Positions 50,101 through 63,800 of a DNA stretch of 64,000 nt are shown piece by piece; the stretch's first letter is position 1; each line of letters begins with the position of its first letter. The position numbers and the translations under genes are program-made. The notes beneath the pieces are model-generated. The model saw nothing but the letters and a program-made list of their open reading frames with translations, was not told the DNA's origin and ran no database searches. Source of the stretch: Chrysogorgia sp. JL179-B06 (lineage: Eukaryota > Cnidaria > Anthozoa > Scleralcyonacea > Chrysogorgiidae); the NCBI GenBank assembly GCA_035772405.1, contig JAYKKM010000049.1:2744001-2808000 (forward strand), given 5' to 3'.

Positions 50101-53100
50101 TGGTTTTGCTCTTGGGGTAGGAGGGTCGGCTTGCGGGCGGGAGCCATTGCATACCCATCTCCTGATCTCCGCAGGCAATACGCGCGCCATGTCCCTAATT
50201 TGTCCACTAATTAAGTAGTCCGAGTTAACGCCTAGCAGGCGTATTGTTCTATAAATTGTAAAATAAATGGTTTAGTGTGCTCTGTCGAGTTATGAATGAA
50301 CTTAAAATATGAAAATAGAGTGAAAATAATGTGCTAGAAGTTAATGAGTAAAATTCGGTCATTTTTGGAGATCCAAAAAATGCATAAAAACCCGAAATTT
50401 GGCCAAAATTAAACCTTAAGTTTTTGAAAATTTTCGACCAATTTTAATTTCTCAAAATAAGCTTAATTGGGAGGATGGGAAAGCAGTAAAAAATCAAGAG
50501 CCACCGCTTCGAGCAATAGACCGCTTTCACAATGGCACCCAAATTAAATATTCTTTTATATTCATTTATATTAGCCTTTCTGACCTCGTTTGTGTGTCTG
50601 TAATTCCAAAGAATCTTCGCTTTGTAACGAGGCCAGAAAGGCAAATTTGTATGCATATAATAGAATATTTAGACTGTCCGCCATTATCAAAGAGGTTTGT
50701 GTTTTATAAAGTGCCTATGACGCACTTTGGGGTTAATTAACTATGATTTGAACAACCGTCTGCCCAGTCAGTTGTTTTAACAGTTTGCGCCAGGTCTTTT
50801 AAACGCTTTGAGTTAGGCGTTCAAACGTTTCAGTTGACCGTTCAAACCAACCTCGTACTCAGTCGCTGCGAGGAAACCGCGTTGAGGGATCGTGAGTGCG
50901 TGAGGTTCTCCCGTTGCATCCACCCTCGGCGCGGTTTCCTAGCAGCGCCTGACGGGCTCCGCGCAAAACGTCAGTATTTCGTTACTAAAAATATCGGCAG
51001 TTCACCCCCTTTTAACTTTGCTATATATCCAAAACACTTCCTGCGCAGCACTCTACTTTTTTGATGTGGTTGGTTAAACCAAAGGTGATATATTATATGC
51101 TTGCGCCTCAAGGAAGAATGCGGAGTATGAAGGGAGACCGGAAAACGCAAGCCCACGCTAACGCGAGCACTCTAGGCCAACGAGATAAACGCTCAGCGCG
51201 AAGTACATTCAAGCGAAATTCTCGCGCTTATATTCCAAAGGAAGCTAACGAAATGTCAGACCCAATCGAGGTACACGAAGGTACAAGGATACGCGAAGAT
51301 TCGGCGAAAAAGAACAACTGAGACCAGAGTTCCAACTTCCAGCGAACAGATGCCTTGGAACCATGGGGAATTCTAAACGGCCGTTCAACAAGCAGTTGCG
51401 CAAACCCTTAAGCAGCAAAATCTAGCTTTGGTCCCAAAGAAACGACCAGGCCCCAGTACCGTTTGTCATCCTAGGAGACGAATCCAGGCCTTCCAAGTAG
51501 ATGGCAACCTACTCCGAGCTTTGTCTTCGAGCGATCCAACATTTGGTCAACAGCGGGTCGCCACCTACCTATACTATCAAGTTTTGTGATTGGTTGATTA
51601 AAACAATAAAACAATAGAATCAACCACAAAGAAACCAATGTCCTAACCTTCAGATTAGCCGTTTCGGCGTCATTCCTAAGAGATCTAGCAACGCTTGGCG
51701 CCTTATTCTTGACATTTCTTATACCCTGAATGTTATAGCGTAAACGACGGTATCGATCCTTCGTCTTGCCATACGCAGTGTTGAAAGTGGATGACTCAAT
51801 AAACTTAATAATGGCTGCAGGGAAAGGGGCCCTCGTGGCAAAGCTCGACATCAAAAGCGCCTACCGTATCATCGCGGTCAACGCCAAGGATCATTACTTG
51901 CTGGGCATTAAATGGCGGGGGAAATATTTCATAGACTTATCACTACCCTTTGGTCTTCGCTCTGACATGCCCCCTTTATATTCAACAGTGTGACCAACAT
52001 GCTTGAATGGATCTTGCGCAATAACTACGGGATCTCTGATGTTCTTCATTATTCAGACGATTACTTCACCCTTGGCCTATCCAATTCAGACTTTACCTGC
52101 CGCCCGGCTTCGGATTCCACTCGCGCCTGCAAAATGCGTTGGCTCTACCACATGTATAGTATTCCTGGGCATCGAACTCGACTCGATTGAGCTAAGCGCG
52201 CGTCTCCCAGTCGACAAACTGACAGAGCTACGCGAATTAATTAAAACTCGCGAAACAAAGAAATTTTGCACGAAACGCGACTTGGAATCCCTGGTCGGAA
52301 AATTAAAACACGCTTGCGCAGTCGTCAGACCGGGCCATACATTTCTGCGCCGTCTGTTTAACGCACTCCGCACCATCCAACGTCCCACTCATAGTTACGC
52401 CTATCCCGAGAATGCAAGCTCGACATTTCCTGATGGAGCGAATTACTTACGAACTGGAACGGGGATAGGTTTTCGAACGTCCACGTCGTCCAGAGTGGGA
52501 ACCGGTTCCCAACATCCACATCTCTACATCTTGGGCTATGGGGCGTTTTACGACAACCAATGGTTTAACGGTCGGTGGTCAGTGGTCCAAGAACCAATGA
52601 GCATTGCGTACAAGGAACTTTTCCCTATTGTATTAGCATGCGCGCTGTGGGGCTCGCAATGGCAACAGCCACGGATCCAGTTTCGATGTGACAACGAAAG
52701 CGTCGTCGCGATATTACAAACCGGTTCATCGAAGGACCCAAGCATTATGCATCTGATCCGGTCCCTTTTCATCCTCACTACCCGTTTCAGACATTCAATT
52801 AGGGCCGTACACGTCCCAGGAAAGGATAACGAGATTGCTGACGCATTATCTCGATTTCGCTTGCAGGAGTTCTTCCGCCTGGTATCTACAGTCTCGGCCA
52901 ACCCAGTTGCTATTCCACAAAGCCTGCTCGACAGATTAACATCTCACATCTCGAACAATGCGCCTTGAATCTCATGGTAAATGGAATAACACGTACACTA
53001 CAGCCCAGCGACGTTTCCTTGAATTCTTCTACAGTACCAAACAACTGGCATCTTCAGGTTTGCCATGTCCAGCGTCCGAATGGACATTGATTCTCTTTGT

Positions 53101-54812
53101 CGCACATCTAGCCGAGTCGTTGAAAGCAGAATCGATAAAGGTTTACCTGGCCGGTGTAAGATCGCTTCGTATCGAGCAAGGATTCGCAAACCCTCTAGAA
53201 AACCGACTGCGCCTGGAAAGAGTTCTTCGAGGAATTGAGAGAATCCAAGGCAGCGAGAAACGGGATCGACGTCCCGTGACGACCCACGTATTACGGCAAA
53301 TCGAACGCCAACTGGTACTGACACGCTACGACGCCCATTCTGAGCATGGGTATAACGAGCCCATTCCGAGCATGTGTAGAACGGGTCCATTCCGAGCACA
53401 GTCCAAGCATGTGTTTGACGAGCCCAGTCCGAACATATCCCGAGCATGGGTACAACGAGCCCATTGCGCGCAGGGGTATGACGATCCCAGTCCTGGTACA
53501 AAGAGTCCATTCCGCGAGCGAGCATGGGTATAACATCCCCATTCCGAGCATGGGCATGAGCCCATTCTTAGCATGGGTATAACGGACTCATTAATGCACG
53601 AAACATGGCTAAAGAGTCATGGCTAAAGAGCAGACCCTACACACCATCCCACCCTTAAGAAAAGAGAGGCGAGAAAGAATAGGAAAGAAAATATCAATTC
53701 CATCAGTTCTTGTGTTATCACAAACTGATGTTTGAAGGGTACAGGTATAAGCCCGACTGGTGATCGGATCAGGACCAACAGGTTCAGTCAACCTGATCCT
53801 TCTCCAAGCAACAAGGATCACAGCACGCATCAGTCAGTGCATCAACCAGTCGGTCTGCCTGTCACCCAACCATCCAAACGGGTAATCACACACGATCGAC
53901 ATATGGTTTAAAGGCGTTGGAACTCTTTGGGCAGGCATTCGAACACTTTGGTTACACAATGCAGGCTCTTGGAGGAGGGGTTAGGGAGTAACGGTTACAG
54001 TTAGCCGTTCAAACGGTTTCGGTTGGCCGTTCGAACTTCGAATGGTCTCAGTTAGCCGTTCGAACGGTTAATAACAGCTGCCGAATGTTTAATAACAGGC
54101 GTTCGAAGGCTCTGTTAATAATTTTAAACGTTTTATCAAACCATTCGAACGGTTTCTTAAAGCGTTCGAACGGTTACCGAACGGTAGCAACGTTATTTTC
54201 ATGCCGTTCGCTAAAGCGTTAAGGTACGTTTTCGCGTGGAGGGTCACATTGTGTTGCATATATTTGACATTTTTAAAGTTTGATATTCTTAAAAAATATT
54301 AATCTTGATTATGTAATTGTAAACCCTCTTGATATAATGGGTTAATTAATTGAAACATTGGGTTAAATGCATTTTAATTAAATCTTAGTCAAGGTTGCAC
54401 TGCTATTTAAAATTTCACCTGTTGAGCTTATCATGTTGGCTGTCACTCTCTCCGACTCCCCGAACCACAGGGCAGCTAATTTAGGTGGAGATGGCAGTAG
54501 CAAGGTCTGTGCAATTGCCGCGAACGATTGTCCAACCATGACAATGGCAAACTTCTGGGAACCACTCAAACCACTGATCGTACTAAGGATGCGTACACCA
54601 CTTCCTATACCATTTAACCAGGCAGCCAAAATAATCTAATGTGAAGTAATTAAAAAATAAGACTAGCATATGATATAGCATCTTGAGTAGACTGTGTGGA
54701 AAAACGACATGAATTATTTATCATTGCAGACACAGTAACAACATATACTATTTAACGAGAAATACGTTCTGCAATAATCGCTCGCCCTACGCGGTGATGC
54801 CTGCGAAGGAGG

Positions 54813-54896
<84 letters not shown>

Positions 54897-57800
54897 ACCG
54901 GAAGTAAATGAGCGAGAACACGCTGTCTGATTGGTTATTGAGCTCAAAAACCGTGTATTATAACTCAATAAAGCATAAGCTGACGTGATTCCTCGCGTAG
55001 ATTTTGTCGTTTTTGACGGATTTTAAGTTGTTTAAATCACAAACGGAAGTCAAAGAATACCTGGATACAAGGCTAATCAAGGTACTAACACAACAAAATA
55101 TTTTAACTGCAACGTTGAGTGTATTTTCATCACTAAAATCGCCAACCTGTTTTCAACAAAGGTTTCCTAGCAACGCACATAGCAACGCCTCTTATAACAG
55201 GCGAAATGTCTGAACATTAAAATTGATCTACTTGGAGTTTGCGTCCCATCTTTTACTCCTTAAACACTCAACTAGACAATAGCAAGTGAAAAGAATATAT
55301 GCAAATAAGCCATTTTTTTTCATATCAAATGCTAAAACATCACCACATAAGTGAAGGAGGAATCCAAACTCTGACAGATTGCATTTTGGAAACAAATTGA
55401 TTTACCCCTTGTTGCTCACCATATTTGACATACCGGTACCAACTAGAAAATAATTTAAACCTGTATATTTAGTAGCAACCAGTCCCCCTCAGTATAGGTA
55501 TAACTTTGACCAACATGGTACACTATATGATACGTGGACGATGGGATCAAAAAGGTTCAATAACTGTCCAGAAATAAAGGTTACAAGTTTAACCCCTGCC
55601 CGGGACTCAGAAATAGTTTCTGAGGATTTGAGCATGACCATCGTCCATGTAGTCATCTATCTACTCCAAGCTTCCACATTCACTACAGCAATATTATTAC
55701 TAATTGGACTCCTCTGAGCCCAATATTACAAATTATTATACACTCACACAGAATCCACCAATCAATTGTCTCTATTAGCATCACGTCCCATATTGGGCAG
55801 TAACCTTTGGACTGTTTAAGCGGGCTGTTCACGTGCAAAGCAACGTCACTCGCGTGCCTTTTATCTAAATCAAAATGTCATTGGTTGAAGTAATTCTCGC
55901 GGAACGTGATGTGTTTTCCGAGTTGTTTTTTTATTCTTCTTTTTGACGACCAGCAACCTTTTGAGTCTTTTGACTGTTTATTTATTGTTTATTTGTTTAT
56001 TAACTTTACAACCAAGCAAAAATGCAAAATAATTAATACAACGGTTAAAAATAAAAACAAAAACAAAAACGGAGCAGTTTTGAACATATAGTGAAGAACA
56101 TAAGAACAGTCTTGACTGTCTGTTTACGTGCGAAGAAACATCTTTGTGTTAAGATATTTTGTTCGATATAATAAAACACCTATTGGATTCATCTTCGCCC
56201 AATATTACAAAATATTTAAGTCTCGACTTGCAATATTAGGCTCGACCTTCGGTCTCGCCCAATATTGAATTCTCGACTTAAATATTTTGTAATATTGGGC
56301 TCAGAGAAATACAATAAGTAATAATATTTTTTTGTCGAGAATTCAATATTGGGCAAGACCAAAGGTCGAGCCTAATATTGCAAGTCGAGACTTAAATATT
56401 TTGTAATATTGGGCGAAGATGAATCCAATAGGTTTTTATTATATCGAAAATATCTTAACATAAAGATGTTTCTTCGCACGTAAACAGTCAAAATGTTGCT
56501 GGTCATCAAAAAGAATAATAAAAAGACTCGAAAAAACACATCACGTTCCGCGAGAAAGTACTTCAACCAATGAAATTTCGATTTAGATAAAAGGCACGCG
56601 AGTGACGTTGCTTTGCACGTGAACAGCCCGTGTAAATAGTCCAAAGGTTACTGCCCAATATGTAGCTGCCCTACATAGTAAAATATTGGGCTGCCACGTG
56701 ATGCTAATAGAGACAGGTGATTGGTGGATTATATGCAAGGGTATAATAAATACAACACAATGGTACTGTACATAGATCAACATATATAATAAAGAGCATA
56801 TATATATATACTTACTCCCAATCGCAAACCATAGGTGTCAATCACCCAGGCAGATACCAATGAAAATGGCAAAGCTGCTATTGGGAAGATGACAGCCAGC
56901 CAGTTGATTTCTGAAGCTGTTACATTATAATAGATGGCTGCTTTATCATCAATAGGTGCAAAGGAGATCCAGAGCTTAAAATTATAATTATGAACAAAGT
57001 CAATAATGTCACCATACTAATTAATTAACTGAACCAATAGATCGATTGCAAATATGGCGGCGATGTTATGAAAACGAGGCTTTTCGGTGGTTACCGTTGC
57101 TAGGGCCCTAATCATGTTAGTTGATGGGATCACAATTGTAGGACCAAAAACAACAGGCAATCAATCAACGTGATTGGTCGGGTCCTAGCAACGGTAACAA
57201 CCGAAAAGCCTCGTTTTCATGACATCGCCGCCATATTTGCAATCTGTCTTATAGTGGGAAACTAAAATAAACTACAATTGCAAAGGATCCTGGGATCGTT
57301 TGGAAAGACATAATTTTAAAATGGGCTGCCAGAGAGTGTTTACAGAGAGCTACCTCCTAAACTAGACATAGCTGCATTGTTTGACATGGACGGCACCATA
57401 TAGCAAAGTGAAAAGGTGGAAATGTCAGTATTTCGTTACTAAAAATCTTGGCAGTTTACCACCTTTTCACTTTTCTATATATCAGTTTTCTACTGCGCAT
57501 GCGCTGTCACCCAAGCTAAAAAGCTAAGCAACAAAAGATCATCAATCGGAACCAATCAAACAGCGAATACAAAGAGTCGGTCAGTCTACGACATTTTTCA
57601 TGTGATTTCTTATTTAAGAAGAAAATTCAACGCTAAATACATCTTTATTAAAAAGTTGGTGACGACGTTTCGACGTTCCTTACGCCATTTTCAAGTCAAA
57701 TAAAATACAAATTAAAAATTCAGAATATATAACTAAGTTGTCAAAATAATGCTAATAAACTAAGAAAAGAACAAAGACAAATAGAAAAAATAAAAAAGAG

Positions 57801-60800
57801 GATATCCAAAAAGTTATTTAAAAAGTTATTTACTTTTTAATAAAGATGTATTGAGCGTTGAATTTTCTTCTTAAATGCTTCAAGAAATCGTTGCTTATTA
57901 AGATTTCTTATCTGTTCATGTACTAATTAATTGGCAATCCTTTGGAATTTAATTGATGGTTTTCCAGTTTATACCGTTGTAACCTCCGATAAATGACCAG
58001 CAAAAACGTGTCGGCGATTTTTGAAATTCTGTTACGTTCAATTTTTAATAATGATTTTCATGGGAGTCACAACATATTTCATATCTTTTAAATTCAAAAC
58101 GCGATAAAAACGAAAAAATGCAACGTATCAAAAATCGACGACACGTTTTCGTTGAAGGGTATGTTTTCAACAACCGACAAAAATTTCAGTGAAAACTGTT
58201 AAAACGCGGCGAAGTTTTACCGGGAGAAAGACGCAAACTTTGGTGCAGAATTGAATTGAGAAAAAGCACCTGAAAGGCTTTGATCAAGTGTCCCGCCTTC
58301 TTATCATCCAATTAGACCTCGTCCAATATCTATCACCGAGTCCCCGACACTCTGTCTGATAATCATATATTGCGTGTTAATCCTCATAAAGTTGGGCAAG
58401 CAATCTGTTGCACCGTATTACGATGTTTCCTATTTCTTATACTATGCATATATATTAAAGTATAAACAAACTTAAAACTAGTTAACTAGATGGTGTAAAA
58501 TTGTTATTTAACTGTTACTAAAACGATTTTCCTCGATCCACTCCCAGCGCGCTTCCCTATTTTGCCCGCACGCCTTCCTCTAATAAAAATAAGCCTCTGC
58601 GGAGGAGAGTGTGCCAGCTCCAAGCCCAACATACCCTTAATCCGACTCTGTTTATTAGTTCTAGTTCTATGGATATTTGCCAGTAACCATTTGAGAAGTA
58701 CCGTGCATTTCCCAACGAGTCAAGGATATTTGGGCTATATTCGGCAGTAGATGTGAATCCTTTTGAGTAACTTGATTTAGCTTACGATAATCTACGCAAA
58801 ATCGGAAACTCTCCATTGCGCTTTTACATGTGTTCCTAAATTCTTGACATTGCTATGGCCTGAGAGATACGTTGGAACGTGATGGACGTAGTTGAATGAT
58901 TTACTGATTTGGCTTTTGAGCTTGAAGCTCCAATTGTTTTGTTTTTTTTTCTGTACAAGCTGTCTTATAAAGTTGTTTATATATTAACCTGCAAACTACC
59001 GAATGCTAGTCAATGTGAACGTCAAGAGCTCGCTGATTTATGAGTTTAAAAACTCATTGGAACGGCCATTATAAATTGTTAGGATCTTGGATATTAATGT
59101 TTATCATTTTGGATATTAATTATTTGTTTATTATTTCCCTGCGCGCCTCCGATTTTCCTCCTCATAAAATATGTAAGCCTCTGCGGAGGCGAGAGGAGCT
59201 GGCGGAGGCGAGAGGAGCTGGCAGAGACAATAGGGCCTACAGATCGTTTTCTATCGTTATAATATATAGAAAGCTGTCTTTTTTTCATGCATGACGTTTC
59301 ACAGATCAGTGTTGCAAACCTGTATCGAAAATTGCAATCGATACAAGACGTTTATGAAAGTAAGACCTTATTTTTTAAGACTGGTGAGAAAAGGGCCTAT
59401 TTTTCTCGCCTTTTTTGTCACCAGTTCCGGCCTCTTCGAATTTAACAGAATGAGTTTACGGTAGCGCTTCATTAAAAAGTTCGCGACGCTACCTGCACCG
59501 TTAACTAGGTTAACAACAAAGGAGGCAAGTAAACGGCCGTTCACTTGGACCAACTAGGTTTAGGATATCATTTTAAGATCGCTTAAGTGGCTGTCCAGTA
59601 TTGAGCCTAAGGGAAGAATAGCGCGCTGGTTTCCTCTAATAAACGCCCCCGGCGTTTATTAAATTTTGAAACAATTTGATGTGGCGTTTATTAGAGGGAG
59701 GCGTTTATTAGAGGGAGGCGTTTATTACTCGGGTAGTCGAGTCTAGGTTTCGGTGTCTTTTTTTGTTATTTTTTTGGTCGAGATATGGCCCCAACAGGCT
59801 TTGCGAAACTGAGGCACTACCTCGTACCCAGGCGTCTCGCACTGAGGCATGCGACTATCTCATGTGTCTTCTTTTTTTTCGTGGTTTGAATTGAAGGGAA
59901 GTGTTTTTACCAGCGATTGCTTGCAAGTGTTCGAAGTCAGTTAATAATGTGGTTGGGAAGTATCTTGTTCTTTTGAATACGCTCACAATGCTTTACACAA
60001 ACACACACGCCTGAGAGACTAAAGAAAGAACTCGCAGAACCGTGGACGAAACGTCAAACATATCGTCGTTGCAAGGCATGCAAGCGAATTGAAGCGAGTT
60101 CAGACTTTCGTTTTATTGGCAATGAATCGCAGTTGGAAAAGTTTACCGAGACCTTTAAACCCGCAAACCATTGCAAAGATTCTCTCCAAGATGAGAGAAA
60201 CACAAATGAGAGATCAATCATGCAGACGGAATCAATGCACAGCCGAAGGACAGGGAAATATTATTATACTGTGTTGACATTTATCCCGTGAAACTCCGTA
60301 ATATTAATAACTTGCTTCTAAAAGTTTCCCACTTTAAACGAGCGCTGCACAATGCCTTCAGTGCCTGATTACAGAAATCAATGCATTAAAAATTATCCTT
60401 TGTAATATAAGACAAGTGAGCTGGTTTTCTAATTCCAACTGTCTAACATGCCCCCAATGTATACCCATCTGATCCGCAGGCAATATGCGCTCCATGTCCC
60501 TAAAAGTAGCCCGAGTTAACGCCTAGCGGGCGTCTTGTTAAACTATATGTTATTGACCGAGCGCAAGCACCGGATAAGAAGGATATTGGTCGAGTACTTT
60601 TTTCGTTTTTACTTTTATCATTATTTTACTTTATTTAACTTTAACAATGGCTAGTTTAAACTGAGTTGTTTACATCACTTCGACAATGAATCCAGTCAAC
60701 GTCTGTGGAAGAAGAAATTAAAAAGATTCTTTATTTGGTTCAATTGTTTCCAGATAAAAATACATAAATCTGTCAATTTTAGCATCCTTTTTCTTGCACT

Positions 60801-63800
60801 TTCTGTTGCCGCTCTGATGTGTGCGGCGTTTATTAGAGGGAGGCGTTTATTAGAGGGAGGCGTTTATTGGCATTCTTGTATGAAAAGGGGAGGCGTTTAT
60901 TTGAGGCTAGGCGTTTATTTGAGGCTAGGCGTTTATTAGAGGAAATACGGTATACAAATAACCAAGGTAAACATGCAGGGGAACAGTGCGTGCGTCACGA
61001 GGTGCAGGAAATGGGGGAGCCTAGAGGGAATGACACGGCATATTATGCATGAACTGGCACGCGAAGCAGTCGTACGTACGCTCTGGAGCTCGAGAAATAA
61101 TTTTTTCTTCTCGTTCAAAAATTTGTTCCATCAATTGGGACATTGGTGTGACACGTGCAAGATATCCCGAGGGGTGGTGAGTTCAAGATGTCATCCGCTC
61201 AGATCTCGATTTGAATCCAAATACCACCGCTCATCCCAGGATTCCCCTCCCTCAACAGCTTGCCTCTAACCTTCCAAACAGGTAAGTAGGTGTACACAGT
61301 TGTTAGTGGAGGTAATTGGATAAGAAATAGAAAACATCGTAACACGGCCTACAGATTGCTTGCCAAACTTTATGAGGATTAACACACAATAAGTGATTAT
61401 CAGATGGCAGAGCATGATTGAAGAACCATTTAGTTGTTGTTGTTTCTGTATGTTGTTGTAAAATAATATGGCTACAAACTGTCTGGCACTGAAGACTGAA
61501 ATTATCTAGTAATTTGATTTATTCGCTTTGTCAAATTTCTTTAGTAGATATTCAATTTTAACATGTAATTTTTATTTGTATAAAGCTTAATACTTGTCAC
61601 TAGAATAGACAAAAGAAGAAAATTGTTGCAAACTGCGTTTGGTATATTTTTTAAAAAACGTTGGCGTTATTACCGTACCTCAATACGTTATCAACAATAC
61701 CTTAATGACGTCATTGCACTTGCATGCCTTCAATATATTTTTATATGACAAAGCATGAGTGGCGGATCCAGGGGGGTTCCGGACTTCCGAGGTTCTGAAG
61801 CATGCTCGAAATAATTAGATTTGTAGAATGGAATAGATTAATTGATTTTAGCGTACGATACTTCCAACATGGTTCGATCGGTAAAAGTTTGTATGATTGC
61901 ACTTTTATCTCCTCTTGAGTTCTTGTAAATACTCCGTAGTGAGAAGGAGAAACTGAACTTTTGTGAGAATTAAATTAACTAAAGCAAAACGGTTTCAAAC
62001 GGGCCTTCGATAGTTCTTCGCTGTGTTTACAATTCTTGTAATTATTTATTCTACTTTATAGAAATATATCTTTAAAAATGACGAGATACAGTTGAAAAAT
62101 GGGATTTCTGAACTTCATATTTTGCTCAAAAGTGCCCTCGAAATGCAGGAAATGCTGTTTTAGAGAACCAAAATTCAAAAACCCTCTAGAAATGTGTCAT
62201 CACTTAGGACTAAGCTTGGAACCACTTTAACCCCCCTTTTCAAAATCCTGGATCTGCCACTGCAAAGTCTGAATCTTTCCAAGATTTTGTAAGGATATTG
62301 CCAAGATTTTGACAAGATTTGTTCAGGATCTTGCCAAGATTTTGATAGCATCTTGCCAAAATTTTGCCAAGTTGAAGAGAATCCTATATCAAAGACTTTA
62401 TCAAAATCTTGCAATTATTAAAATTGTAACAGGAGTTTGTAAGGTTCAATTGAAAAAATCAACCTGATATAACAGTACTGTAAAATTATTTGTTATGTGT
62501 TTGGACACATTGGACAGGGCTTTTTTTAATTTCAAGGTCTTGGATTGGACATCTGCACATATAAGATTAACTTTTAAAAAAATATATAGAACTTAATTGT
62601 ATATGAGAAAAAATATATAATATCAAGATTCAAGATCTTGCCAAGAATCTGTACTGAATCTAGAACTTGGATATAGTGACGAGATCATACCAAGAATTGG
62701 CAAGATCATACCAAGATATTTCCAAGATTGAAGATCTCCAACCTGGGGGATGCACACCATCAGCCCCCAAAAATTAACTCAGTGAGGTCACTCAGTCCCC
62801 CTATTGCTATGCTTCCATACTTGTATATTAGCTTATTATTCTTTTTGTATTTGTATGGTAAATTATTATTAAAGTATTAAAGTATATATATTACACATGA
62901 TTCTCTATGCATGAGAAGAGAGCATTTATTACGTTTGCATGATCTACCTATTACCACTGCATAAAACTCATTTATCACTGCACATTAAAGGGGGTTGTAT
63001 TCTTTAAAATTGAACCAATCAGATTATTTCTAAATCCAAAAGTACATATACCTGTATATAAAATGAAGATGAAACGACTCAACAAATTTGACTGTTTAGT
63101 TTTGTAATAAATATGCCTAGTCAAATTTGTTGAGTCGTTTCATCTTCATTTAATTATGCTCTGGGTATCCATTGAGCACTCTGCCAAATGTTATTATAGT
63201 CTACTCAACTTTTATATTAATACCTGTGTATTTATCATTTATAGACCCGGAGCGAGGGGAATTCGGTGAAATATTACCCGAGGGATAATATTTCGACGAA
63301 TTCCCCGAGCAGAGGGTCTATAAATTATATATTATACCGAAACAATCTTGAATGCTGTCTTGAATCGTCTTGTTGTTCCTCCATTGTGTTATTTGGCACG
63401 AAAACCAAATAACACGTGTGTGTTATTTATTTGGTTTTCACACGTGGTATTTGGTTTCGCGCATGATACTCGAGTTGAATACCCATCCACAGGGGGTAGT
63501 TGAATACCCATCCACAGGGGGTATTCACTATTATACTCCTCCACGGAGGGGTATTCACTATAATTACATCTCGCCACAGCAGGGAATTTGAGTTTAAATT
63601 GACTGGTCGCATGGTACAAATCTAGCTCTAATTGATTGGACAATCTATTTTTTAGGTATAATATATATATATATATATATATACACATAAAAAAATATTT
63701 AAATTGTACATTACTGTACATCGAGGACAATGTATATAACCAAGCAACTGCCACAGTCTTGTCTGCGAGGCTGTTCGTTTGCCAAATAATGCATAAAAAA

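Larger units (their letters stand above)
51340..53330 (+). mobile_element. DIRS-like tyrosine-recombinase retrotransposon, decayed
   Basis: Reverse transcriptase, RNase H and tyrosine recombinase remains occur in DIRS order on the + strand. An early ALVPKKRPGPS (about 51425) matches the start of DIRS reverse transcriptases, but 51470-51765 is an insertion. Terminal repeats were not recognised. A minisatellite has replaced the 3' end. Confidence 0.75.

Noticed and set aside
53291..53582. Several overlapping frames rich in Met, Cys and Pro
   Set aside because: All derive from the GAGCATGGGTATAACGAGCC minisatellite.
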